This document shows, one piece after another, positions 31,259-38,963 of a stretch of 40,044 nucleotides of DNA. The DNA is taken from assembly GCA_910587745.1 (NCBI GenBank), contig CAJUNE010000012.1, forward strand, positions 1 through 40,044, written 5' to 3'. A program made the position numbers and the translations under genes. The first letter of the stretch is position 1. Each line of letters begins with the position of its first letter. The stretch comes from an uncultured Bacilli bacterium. GTDB taxonomy: Bacteria; Bacillota_I; Bacilli_A; RF39; UBA660. Below the pieces are notes generated by a model, which worked only from the letters and a program-made list of their open reading frames with translations, made no database searches and was not told the DNA's origin.

Positions 31259-33397
31259 ATGAGATTAAAAAAATTTATATCAAAGTTCTTTCCTAAGAAA
31301 AATGAAAATATCACAAATTTTGCTTTAGTGTGTATCAGAAATATTGTAGGAATACCTAAAAGAGAAGATTATACTAATGATAAAGAGGCTGAAGCATTAA
31401 TAGATAAGTATAAAAAAGAATATTTAAAAACTATAAAAACAAGTAGAACTATAGTAAGTATTGATTTAATGCCAACAGAGCTTCACCAATATAAAAATAT
31501 TTATTTAGACTTATTAGCAAGTATATGTACTGAAGATAATAGTGATGTATCCCTAGAAAAAATAAACAAGGCTAATTCTAGAAGTTTAGAAATAATGATT
31601 ATTAAGCTAAAACTTGATATTTATATAAAAGCTGTTAAAGATCAAGAAAAAGAAGCTAGACTCAGAGTTATTGCTCTAACAGAAATATTAAATACAATTA
31701 TTTTTTCTAAAGGTAAGGAAAGGGCAATAATTAATGAAATAGATAATTTATACTTTGCTATTTCTAATTTTATGACCCAGATATTAGCAATGGAAAAAGA
31801 AAAAGATAATTTCTTAAAAGATTTAAGCGCTTTAGACATTGAAGAATTCCAAAGTGCTGAAGAAAAACAAATTATAATTACTGAATATTTAGAAGAATTA
31901 AGACTGATTGCTGAGGCTGTTATTCCAGAAAAATTAAAAGAATTAGAAACACTAAATTTAAATCCATTGATATTAATAGCTAAATTAGAACAATTATTAG
32001 AAATATATGTTTATACTCACGAAAATATAATAGATATTTTAAAAGAAGAGGTAAATAAAATATCTTTTGAAATATCAGGTTGTGTTTTAGGTGGAACTAT
32101 AGAAGATTTTGGGGCTAAAGCAGAGGAATTTGAATCAAAAAGAGATTATATAAATTCTAAATGTTTAAAAAGAATAAAAGAAATAGAATTACTTTTTAAA
32201 TTATTTAGTAAATATGGTCGAAATAAAGTTTTTAAATCAGATTTAGAAAGATTATATGAAGTTAAATTTAAGCTTTTAACTTATTATATTTATGATAAAA
32301 AATTTGATATATTAGAAAGCATATCTTTTACAGAACTAGAATTTTATCAAGAAATAATTTTTAAAAAAATTGAAAGAATAATAAAAGGTGAAAATGACTA
32401 TGTAAATGACTTAGCAATTAAAAGTGATTTAAGAACAGTTATTAATCATATTAAAGCTATTTTAAAACTAGATAATAAAGAATTTTCTATGTATGATATA
32501 TTAAAAAATAGAAGAGTATTAAGTTTTTTATTAGCATTTGATACATATAATGGTTTAGAAGAATTTTTTAGTAATGAAAGAGTTTTTAAAATAGAATATA
32601 GTAATCTTAATTTTTATGACAGAGATATATTTGATTGGGAAGAAGTATTACCATTAGACACAATTTATCGAATTATGAGAAGTAATATTAAAACAGAACC
32701 TAATTCTGAAGAGTTAAAAAGAGATAGTTTAAAAGACAGTTTATATTATTTACACCGATTACAAAAGGAGTTTAATAAAACTGATTATTATATTTTACCA
32801 GAGGGTTTAAAAAAAATAAATATCATAACATTTTGTGGTCAAGCTAGTCCTAAGGATTTAGTTAATTATATTCGTTCTTTAGCCGAAAATAAAAAAGTTA
32901 AAATGCCTTCTACATTAAAAGAATTCTATGGTAAACTATTTGAAGATATTAGAATTCAATCTTTAGAACTAAATGAAGGATTACAAAGAATTGATACTTA
33001 TGCTTTAGCAGTAAAAACATTACAAGGAATAACTATTCCTTCCACTATAATTTTTGATAAAATATTATTTGATACTTTACCAAGTACCATAAAGAACATA
33101 ACAATTAGTAATTATAAGCATATAAATTTAGACCATCTAATTCACTTTATAGCAACTAAAACTTTTAGAATTGAATATATTGATGTAATACATTTTATTA
33201 CAACTATAGATGAATTAGTATTTCAAGATGAAGAAGGCAAGGTAGATTTTGTTTTAAATAAGAAAGACTTAATGTTTAGTAGTAAAGATATTTCCCATGA
33301 TTTAACCATTGAAGAAGCTATTCCTGAATTAGAAGAAAAGATTAGAAATGTAATAAGAAATCAAACTGGTCAAAGCCGAACTTTAATAAATCAATAA
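31259..33397 (+). CDS. Large unknown protein with a BspA-like LRR tail
   Basis: No recognised family over most of its 712 residues. It has no signal peptide; the N-terminus is basic (Arg-Leu-Lys-Lys-Phe). Residues about 30-370 are long charged helices, probably coiled coil. From about residue 505, segments such as Leu-Pro-Glu-Gly-Leu-Lys-Lys-Ile and Leu-Asn-Glu-Gly-Leu-Gln-Arg-Ile-Asp-Thr-Tyr-Ala-Leu, then Ile-Thr-Ile-Pro-Ser-Thr-Ile, resemble BspA-type leucine-rich repeats. I prefer the ATG at 31259; the ATG at 31244 would leave a 9-nt leader without a ribosome-binding site. Even at 31259 the site (ATGGGG) is poor. A strong promoter precedes it. Confidence 0.7.
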   Translation: MRLKKFISKFFPKKNENITNFALVCIRNIVGIPKREDYTNDKEAEALIDKYKKEYLKTIKTSRTIVSIDLMPTELHQYKNIYLDLLASICTEDNSDVSLEKINKANSRSLEIMIIKLKLDIYIKAVKDQEKEARLRVIALTEILNTIIFSKGKERAIINEIDNLYFAISNFMTQILAMEKEKDNFLKDLSALDIEEFQSAEEKQIIITEYLEELRLIAEAVIPEKLKELETLNLNPLILIAKLEQLLEIYVYTHENIIDILKEEVNKISFEISGCVLGGTIEDFGAKAEEFESKRDYINSKCLKRIKEIELLFKLFSKYGRNKVFKSDLERLYEVKFKLLTYYIYDKKFDILESISFTELEFYQEIIFKKIERIIKGENDYVNDLAIKSDLRTVINHIKAILKLDNKEFSMYDILKNRRVLSFLLAFDTYNGLEEFFSNERVFKIEYSNLNFYDRDIFDWEEVLPLDTIYRIMRSNIKTEPNSEELKRDSLKDSLYYLHRLQKEFNKTDYYILPEGLKKINIITFCGQASPKDLVNYIRSLAENKKVKMPSTLKEFYGKLFEDIRIQSLELNEGLQRIDTYALAVKTLQGITIPSTIIFDKILFDTLPSTIKNITISNYKHINLDHLIHFIATKTFRIEYIDVIHFITTIDELVFQDEEGKVDFVLNKKDLMFSSKDISHDLTIEEAIPELEEKIRNVIRNQTGQSRTLINQ

Positions 33398-33401
33398 ATA
33401 A

Positions 33402-33439
33402 AAAAATAATTGACACCAACTATTAAATAAAATATAATA
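33402..33439 (+). promoter_or_regulatory. Consensus promoter, copy 2 of the 38-bp repeat
   Basis: -35 TTGACA (33410-33415), 17-bp spacer, -10 TATAAT (33433-33438), nearly identical to 31192-31229. It drives the start-less ORF behind it. Confidence 0.85.
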
Positions 33440-33465
33440 AAAAGCTAAGAAAGAGGGATATATAG

Positions 33466-33837
33466 CCACTAGAATTTTTAAATAATCTTAATGATGAGCA
33501 AATTATAGACTTAATAAATTATATACTTAAAGATAAATCTAATCATAAAGCTAAGCAAGCACAAGTCTTTAGAGAACCAGATAGATGTGATGAATTTGGT
33601 AATCAAGCATATTTAGTTAATGTTTGGGACGATAATTTTCATATAGGATTGTATTCTGTTCAGGATTTTACTATAAGAGATGTATTTGGAAGAGATAACT
33701 GCAAAAAGAAATTGAGAGAATATATGGCCACTATTTTTGGTGAAGAGTATTTAAATAGTTTAAGGGAATATTATGATATAAAAGCTGATAAAGAAATAGA
33801 AAGAATTAAAAGCACATTAGGCGAAGGAAGAAGTTAA
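33466..33837 (+). pseudogene. Unknown ORF of 123 codons with a disrupted start codon
   Basis: The frame is open from 33466 to a TAA at 33837. It encodes a charged, soluble protein beginning Pro-Leu-Glu-Phe-Leu-Asn-Asn-Leu-Asn-Asp-Glu and containing Asn-Val-Trp-Asp-Asp-Asn-Phe-His-Ile-Gly-Leu-Tyr. A perfect promoter and a GAGGG site (33453-33457) stand in front. At the expected start the frame reads TAG (33463-33465); removing the A at 33464 would restore ATATATG just before the Pro codon, 4 nt from GAGGG. The first conventional in-frame start is the TTG at 33649, without a ribosome-binding site. So this is either a fresh pseudogene, a sequencing error, or non-standard initiation. Family unknown. 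Confidence 0.65.
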
Positions 33838-33855
33838 CGTTTGTTAACTTTTTTT
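33831..33855 (+). terminator. Terminator after the start-less ORF
   Basis: AAGTTAAC (33831-33838) pairs with GTTAACTT (33843-33850) around GTTT, followed by Ts. Confidence 0.75.
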
Positions 33856-33882
33856 GACTTTATAATATTTTTGTGATAAAAT
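33854..33882 (+). promoter_or_regulatory. Promoter of the SGNH hydrolase gene
   Basis: -35 TTGACT (33854-33859), 17-bp spacer, -10 TAAAAT (33877-33882) preceded by TGA. Transcription would start near 33889, so the ATG at 33883 is excluded and 33913 must be used. Confidence 0.68.
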
Positions 33883-33912
33883 ATGCAATCTAGAAAAAGG
33901 GGAGATTTTTTT

Positions 33913-35028
33913 ATGCAAAAATACATTAAAATTATTAAATCAATTATTAAAAAGTTACCAAGTAAAAAAATTGAATTAAAAAGATCTTTTTGTATATTAC
34001 TTGCTATATTAATAACTGCATTATCATATATAGGTTTATCAACCAAAAATAGTAAAAAAAGTTCTAATGATACAATATCTTATATTGAAAAAGAAAATAC
34101 TAATGAATATATAAAAAGAAGTAAAGACATAATTAAAGAGTACGATTATAATGATAACTATGTTGTAACTGAGAGTATAAATTATAATGTTGAAATAGCA
34201 TTATTATTAGAAAAAAATAATATGACACAAGAAGATTTTATAAAGATTATAAATAATCCACGATATAAAAATGCTTTTAAGAATATATTTGATAAATATT
34301 CAAACCTAACTTTAAATGATTTTCTTAATATAATTAGGGGGAAACAATTAAGAGAGACATTATATTTAGGAGATTCTAGAACACAAGGAATGTTATTAAG
34401 CGGTGCTATAGAGGAAGACAAAACGGTTTATGGAGTAGGTTATGGCTATAAGTGGCTAACTGGACAAGGTGAATTCAATTCGAAAAAAACAAATGCAATA
34501 AGTGGAGCTATAAATGGTCTAGAAAGCAAAATGCAAGCTGATAAATCTTATAATATAGTTATTTGGTTAGGAGTTAACGATTATAGGTGGGTTAGTTCCG
34601 AAACTTATTATCAAGAGTTTAGTGATTTAGCAAACGGAAGATGGAAAAATCATCAAATATATATTGTCTCTGTTGGTCCAGTTGATGATAGTAAAGCTAC
34701 GACAGTCAATAATTCAGGTATAAATGATTTTAATAAAGCTTTAAAAGAAAAAATAGATAATTCAGCTATAGAAAATTTAAATTATATAGATTTAGGTTTA
34801 ACAAGTGAACTAATAAGTAAATATGATGGGGCAGGTTTACATTATGGAGTAAGTGATTGTCAAAATATTCATGAAATTATTAGTAGAGCTATTAGTGAAG
34901 ATGAAAGAAAATTAGGAACAGAGATTTTAAGCTTTTGCTACAGTATACTGGTTGATTATGACAAAGTATTATCTAATCAAGATGAAATGCAAGATATAAT
35001 AAGAAGCAGCAGACAAAGAATAAAATAA
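33913..35028 (+). CDS. Membrane-anchored SGNH/GDSL-like hydrolase
   Basis: A predicted extracytoplasmic esterase or deacetylase-like protein. A basic N-terminus and one hydrophobic helix (about residues 25-45) anchor it. The catalytic block Leu-Gly-Asp-Ser155-Arg-Thr carries the nucleophile, Trp-Leu-Gly-Val-Asn-Asp is the oxyanion block, and Asp305 with His310 in Asp-Gly-Ala-Gly-Leu-His-Tyr is the likely acid/His pair, slightly longer than the usual DxxH. Members near wall genes often act on O-acetylated sugars, but the substrate is not shown. The ribosome-binding site GGGGAG supports the start. Confidence 0.82.
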   Translation: MQKYIKIIKSIIKKLPSKKIELKRSFCILLAILITALSYIGLSTKNSKKSSNDTISYIEKENTNEYIKRSKDIIKEYDYNDNYVVTESINYNVEIALLLEKNNMTQEDFIKIINNPRYKNAFKNIFDKYSNLTLNDFLNIIRGKQLRETLYLGDSRTQGMLLSGAIEEDKTVYGVGYGYKWLTGQGEFNSKKTNAISGAINGLESKMQADKSYNIVIWLGVNDYRWVSSETYYQEFSDLANGRWKNHQIYIVSVGPVDDSKATTVNNSGINDFNKALKEKIDNSAIENLNYIDLGLTSELISKYDGAGLHYGVSDCQNIHEIISRAISEDERKLGTEILSFCYSILVDYDKVLSNQDEMQDIIRSSRQRIK

Positions 35029-35048
35029 TAAGATTAGTTATATAGATG

Positions 35049-35073
35049 AAGTTAACATTTGTTAGCTTTTTTT
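35049..35073 (+). terminator. Terminator of the SGNH gene
   Basis: AGTTAAC (35050-35056) pairs with GTTAGCT (35061-35067, one G-T pair) around ATTT, then seven Ts. It resembles the terminator at 33831. Confidence 0.7.
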
Positions 35074-35088
35074 ATAGTAAAAAACTTT

Positions 35089-35352
35089 CTATTTTAAGAA
35101 AGCTTGATATTTAGAACTATATTCATTAAATAATTTTTGAATTTTTTGAAAATTTTCTGGACTAAACTGATTTTGATATCTTTCTAAATGTAAAAGTTTA
35201 GGATTTTTAATAACTTGCTCCCAATTCTTTTTTACAAAATCATAAACAAAATCAAGTTCACTATCACTTAAGATTACATTCTTGTTTATTGCAAAATTAT
35301 TTACATCATCGCGAGTTAATTTTGACATATAACGACTAATTAAATTATACAT
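35089..35352 (-). CDS. Small unknown protein, possibly DUF2624/YqfT-like
   Basis: An 87-residue helical soluble protein. The pattern Lys-Leu-Thr-Arg-Asp-Asp-Val-Asn-Asn-Phe-Ala, followed by Asn-Val-Ile-Leu-Ser-Asp-Ser-Glu and a C-terminal Lys-Leu-Phe-Asn-Glu-Tyr, is reminiscent of DUF2624 (B. subtilis YqfT, a neighbour of nfo there). nfo is about 4 kb away here, so this is suggestive only. AGGTGAT is well placed for the ATG at 35352; a GTG at 35361 overlaps that site. Confidence 0.6.
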   Translation of the reverse strand: MYNLISRYMSKLTRDDVNNFAINKNVILSDSELDFVYDFVKKNWEQVIKNPKLLHLERYQNQFSPENFQKIQKLFNEYSSKYQAFLK

Positions 35353-35440
35353 AAATATCACCTACAATATTATATGCAAGAAAAAAATAAATAATCTTAT
35401 TAAATCCAAAAAAATAGCCATACTAAAAAGGGTGTATAAA

Positions 35441-37390
35441 ATGCAAAAAAAGTTTTTAATATATATTACCTTTTTAAGTTTAGCATTTAGTTTCTTTATA
35501 TTTAGGGTATCAGATTTAGCTTATGCCAATCATGAAAAGTATGTCGATAAATATAACAAGATAACAAATATATATGTTTCAGGAAGTAGCGCTCCTAGAG
35601 GAAGAATATTAGATATTAACGGTAAAGTTTTAGTTGATAACATTGGTATAAATACTATTATGTATCATAAACCTAATTATATTACCTTAGAAGAAGAATT
35701 AAAAGTCGCAGAAAAATTAGTAGAATTAACAGATTATAAATACGACTATAATGAAAATAAATTAAAAGAGTTTTATCTTTTAAAATATAAAGAAGAATGT
35801 GAAAAACTAATAACAGATATTGAAAAGAAACTTTATAATGAAAGAAAGTTAACTAAAAAAGAAATCGAAGATTATAAATTAGAAAGAATTACTGGAAGTA
35901 TGTTAGATAGTTTAACAGAAGTAGAAAAATATAGTTCATACTTTTATTATTTAATGCAAGAAGGCTATATCTATGACAATAAAATGTTACTTAAAAACAT
36001 TGATGAAGAATTATATGCTAAAATATTAGAAGCCAACTTAACAGGTATTTTTGGTAGTATTGATTGGAAAAGAGATTATAAATATGGAAATACCCTAAAA
36101 ACAATATTTGGTGAAATAAGTAATTCTCTTCCTAAAGAAAAAGAAGATTTATTAAATAATGGCTACAGTTATGATGACAAAGTAGGAATAAGTGGCTTAG
36201 AAGAATATTATGAAGAATATTTAAAAGGAGAGAAAGCCAAATATAAAATTGAGAATAACAATTTAAAACTTATTAAAAATGCTAAGAGAGGAAATGACTT
36301 AGTATTAGAAATAGACATTGATTTACAATTAGAAGTTGAAAAAATAATGAAGAGTCAAATAGAGCAAGCTAAAAAAATGCCTAATACAGAATTTTATCGT
36401 GAATCATATGCTTTAGTAAGTGACCCAAGTAGTGGTGCTATGCGAGCTATCGCTGGTATTAGAAGATTAGATAATGGTGAATTTCAAGACGTCAGTATTA
36501 ATATTATTAAAAATGCTTATACTGTCGGAAGTGCCGTTAAGGCAGCATCTCTTACTGTAGGATATCAAAACAATATAATTGATATTGGAACTAGATATAA
36601 TGATTCATGTGTTAAACTAGCAAATTTGCCTGCCAAATGTTCTTATCGTAGATTAGGAGTATTAGATGATAAAAGAGCCTTAGCCCTAAGTTCTAACTAT
36701 TATCAATTTATGATAGCATTAGGTATATCAGGAAATAAATATAGTTATAATATGAAAGCCAAAGTAAGTGAAAATGATTTTGAGACTTATCGTGAAACAT
36801 TTAAAAAATTTGGGTTAGGCACTAAAACAGGAATAGATTTACCAGGTGAACTTGAAGGATTTAAAGGTAACCAAGTAGCAATAGATCTATTACTTAATTT
36901 ATCAATCGGGCAATATGATTTATATACACCAGTTGGCTTACTGCAATATATAAATACGATTGGTAATAATGGTTCCAGATTAAAATTAAATATTATGCAT
37001 AGTATTAAAAGTGAAGATAAAGTAATATATGAAAATAAGATAGAAGAATTAAATAAAATAGATTTAGAAGAAAAGTATTTAAAAAGAATTCAAGAGAGTT
37101 TACGAGAAGTTATGCGTACTGGTACAGGATACTGGTATGCTTCACCAAAAACTGATGCTGCTGGAAAAACAGGTACTAGTGAGTCCTGGATAGATAGTAA
37201 TTTAGATGGCAAAATGGATAGTTTTGTCTTAAGTCATACTTTTTTAATGTATGCTCCCTTTGATAATCCTAAATATTCTATGGTAGTTATAAGTCCAAAT
37301 ATTAGTAATATAAATGGTAAAACAAATTATCGAGCGCAAGTAAATCGCTTAATCGCTAGGGATATAAACGATTTTCTCTTGTCGAATTAA
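35441..37390 (+). CDS. Class B penicillin-binding protein (transpeptidase)
   Basis: A membrane-anchored D,D-transpeptidase that cross-links peptidoglycan. One N-terminal helix (about 5-25) is followed by the non-penicillin-binding domain, starting at Pro-Arg-Gly-Arg-Ile-Leu-Asp. The transpeptidase domain has all three motifs: Ser364-Ala-Val-Lys367, Ser417-Ser-Asn419 and Lys576-Thr-Gly578. At 649 residues it resembles the PBP2/SpoVD group. Whether it serves elongation or division cannot be told, since no rodA/ftsW is adjacent. AAGGGTG precedes the ATG. Its end contains the -35 of the rpmG promoter. Confidence 0.93.
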   Translation: MQKKFLIYITFLSLAFSFFIFRVSDLAYANHEKYVDKYNKITNIYVSGSSAPRGRILDINGKVLVDNIGINTIMYHKPNYITLEEELKVAEKLVELTDYKYDYNENKLKEFYLLKYKEECEKLITDIEKKLYNERKLTKKEIEDYKLERITGSMLDSLTEVEKYSSYFYYLMQEGYIYDNKMLLKNIDEELYAKILEANLTGIFGSIDWKRDYKYGNTLKTIFGEISNSLPKEKEDLLNNGYSYDDKVGISGLEEYYEEYLKGEKAKYKIENNNLKLIKNAKRGNDLVLEIDIDLQLEVEKIMKSQIEQAKKMPNTEFYRESYALVSDPSSGAMRAIAGIRRLDNGEFQDVSINIIKNAYTVGSAVKAASLTVGYQNNIIDIGTRYNDSCVKLANLPAKCSYRRLGVLDDKRALALSSNYYQFMIALGISGNKYSYNMKAKVSENDFETYRETFKKFGLGTKTGIDLPGELEGFKGNQVAIDLLLNLSIGQYDLYTPVGLLQYINTIGNNGSRLKLNIMHSIKSEDKVIYENKIEELNKIDLEEKYLKRIQESLREVMRTGTGYWYASPKTDAAGKTGTSESWIDSNLDGKMDSFVLSHTFLMYAPFDNPKYSMVVISPNISNINGKTNYRAQVNRLIARDINDFLLSN

Positions 37391-37407
37391 TAATTTAATG
37401 ATATAAT
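37379..37407 (+). promoter_or_regulatory. Promoter of the rpmG-efp operon
   Basis: -35 TTGTCG (37379-37384) inside the end of the PBP gene, 17-bp spacer, -10 TATAAT (37402-37407) within TGATATAAT. Confidence 0.65.
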
Positions 37408-37440
37408 ACTTCTAGACTTTTTATAAAAGGAGGTGCCATA

Positions 37441-37605
37441 ATGGCTAAAAATGAAAATAGAAATTATGTAACTTTAAAATGTACAGTATGCGGTGAAGAA
37501 TTAAGATGTACAAGTAAGAACAAAAAAAATACTCCTGACCGTTTAGAGATTAAGAAGTATTGCAAAAAATGTCATAAACATCAAGCAACAAAAGAGAAAA
37601 AGTAA
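37441..37605 (+). CDS. rpmG: 50S ribosomal protein L33
   Basis: A 54-residue ribosomal protein. The family pattern Val-Thr-Leu-Lys-Cys-Thr-Val-Cys, then Asn-Lys-Lys-Asn-Thr-Pro-Asp-Arg-Leu-Glu and Tyr-Cys-Lys-Lys-Cys, is intact. Both CxxC pairs are present, so this is the zinc-binding (C+) form. AAAAGGAGGTG is a strong ribosome-binding site. It starts an operon with a small basic ORF and efp. Confidence 0.96.
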   Translation: MAKNENRNYVTLKCTVCGEELRCTSKNKKNTPDRLEIKKYCKKCHKHQATKEKK

Positions 37606-37625
37606 TATAGTAAGGAGTTAAGCAA

Positions 37626-37817
37626 ATGAAGGGGAAATTTGGTAAAAGTTTTAGTTTAAAAAAAACTCCTAGAACAGGGTTAACTATACATGCTGTAATG
37701 GGGAGATTAAATACAAAACCAGAAAATATTAGAACTAGAAAACATCATGGCATTACAACTCATATAACCAAAGAATCGGAGGAAAAAAGATATGAATATC
37801 AACATAAACGACATTAA
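37626..37817 (+). CDS. Unknown 63-aa basic protein between rpmG and efp
   Basis: AAGGAG at 37612-37617 lies at a good distance from the ATG. The product is rich in Lys, Arg and His (Arg-Thr-Arg-Lys-His-His-Gly near the middle), has no hydrophobic segment, and could bind RNA. The last 26 bp overlap efp in another frame. I know no family match. Its place between two translation genes suggests a ribosome-related role, but this is inference. A chance ORF is possible, though the ribosome-binding site argues against it. Confidence 0.6.
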   Translation: MKGKFGKSFSLKKTPRTGLTIHAVMGRLNTKPENIRTRKHHGITTHITKESEEKRYEYQHKRH

Positions 37818-38352
37818 AAATGGTATGACAATTATTATGGATAATAATCTATATCAAATTGTAGAATTCCAACATGTTAAACCTGGAAAAGGTGCAGCAT
37901 TTGTTCGAATGAAATTAAAAAATTTAAGAACAGGCTCTATCACAGAAGATACATATAATACTAATATTAAAATAACTAAAGCTCATATAGATAGACAACC
38001 AATGCAATATTTATATGCTGCTGGCGAAAACTATGTATTTATGAATAATGAGACATATGAACAAGTTGAATTATCTACCAAAACTTTAGGAGATAATGTA
38101 AACTTTATAAAAGAAGGCTTAGATATAACAGTTGATTACTTTGAAGGAGAAGTTTTAGGTATAACAATTCCTGAAAAAGTAGAATATGAAGTTATTGAAA
38201 CTGAACCAGCAGTTAAAGGCAACACTACAAATAACGCTCAAAAAGATGCAAAGATTGAAACAGGTTATATTGTAAAAGTACCATTATTTATTAATGAAGG
38301 TGAAAGAATAGTAGTATCTACCAAAGATGGTAAATACTCATCAAGAGCATAA
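37792..38352 (+). CDS. efp: Elongation factor P
   Basis: Relieves ribosome stalling at polyproline stretches. The three-domain, 186-residue layout is complete. The loop His-Val-Lys-Pro-Gly-Lys33-Gly-Ala-Ala carries the tip Lys that is modified in many bacteria. Domains II and III follow, with Val-Lys-Val-Pro-Leu-Phe-Ile and a Gly-Glu-Arg-Ile-Val-Val-Ser-Thr C-terminal segment. GGAGG precedes the ATG. A terminator follows at once. Confidence 0.97.
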   Translation: MNININDIKNGMTIIMDNNLYQIVEFQHVKPGKGAAFVRMKLKNLRTGSITEDTYNTNIKITKAHIDRQPMQYLYAAGENYVFMNNETYEQVELSTKTLGDNVNFIKEGLDITVDYFEGEVLGITIPEKVEYEVIETEPAVKGNTTNNAQKDAKIETGYIVKVPLFINEGERIVVSTKDGKYSSRA

Positions 38353-38374
38353 ATCAGAGGTAATCTGATTTTTT
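38351..38374 (+). terminator. Terminator of the rpmG-efp operon
   Basis: AATCAGA (38352-38358) pairs with TCTGATT (38364-38370) around GGTAA, then a T tract. Confidence 0.8.
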
Positions 38375-38388
38375 AAAAAGGAGATAAT

Positions 38389-38940
38389 ATGGAAGATATA
38401 GCTATATTAGTAAATAAGGATAATCCTGTTGATATAAATTACGAACCTAAAAATCTAGTTGAAGTGGCAAATCCCTACTATCATGCTAGTTTTGGTGATT
38501 GTAAATTAACAATGGTTGATTTTGTAAGTGAGGCATTTAATGATTTAGCTAAGGAAGCTAAAAAAGATGGTTACATATTATATGCAGATTCAGCGTATCG
38601 ACCAGCTTGGTACCCACAAAGAGTATTAGAATTTTATATAAATGAAATGGGAGAAAAAGCTTATGAAAAAGTTGCTTTACCAGGAACAAGTGAACATCAA
38701 TTGGGTCTAGCGATTGATTTAGCAAGCCTTGAAAATGGAATATACATTGATGAATTAACAGAAGATATGCCTGTAACTAAGTGGATAGAGGAAAATTGTG
38801 CCAGATTTGGTTTTATACTAAGATATCCAAAAGGCAAAGAAAATATCACTGGATACTCTTATGAGCCATGGCACATTCGTTTTGTCGGCAAAGAATTAGC
38901 GCGTGAGTTAACAGCCAATAATATTACATTAGAGGAATAA
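38389..38940 (+). CDS. VanY/M15B-type D-Ala-D-Ala carboxypeptidase
   Basis: A zinc peptidase cleaving the terminal D-Ala of wall stem peptides or precursors. Zinc and catalytic residues are visible: Ser-Glu-His103-Gln-Leu-Gly-Leu-Ala-Ile-Asp110 and Glu159-Pro-Trp-His162-Ile-Arg-Phe. Tyr-Arg-Pro-Ala before them is the usual Ser/Tyr-x-Arg region. At 183 residues it is only the catalytic domain, with neither signal peptide nor membrane helix. AAGGAGAT precedes the ATG. It has no clear promoter of its own and may use readthrough from efp or an unseen promoter. Confidence 0.88.
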   Translation: MEDIAILVNKDNPVDINYEPKNLVEVANPYYHASFGDCKLTMVDFVSEAFNDLAKEAKKDGYILYADSAYRPAWYPQRVLEFYINEMGEKAYEKVALPGTSEHQLGLAIDLASLENGIYIDELTEDMPVTKWIEENCARFGFILRYPKGKENITGYSYEPWHIRFVGKELARELTANNITLEE

Positions 38941-38963
38941 TAAAAAAATAAGAGGTAGATAAA

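Noticed and set aside
31192..33439. CRISPR or direct-repeat array suggested by the recurring 38-bp unit
   Set aside because: Only two copies exist, 2.2 kb apart, with a full gene between them, and each has perfect promoter hexamers.
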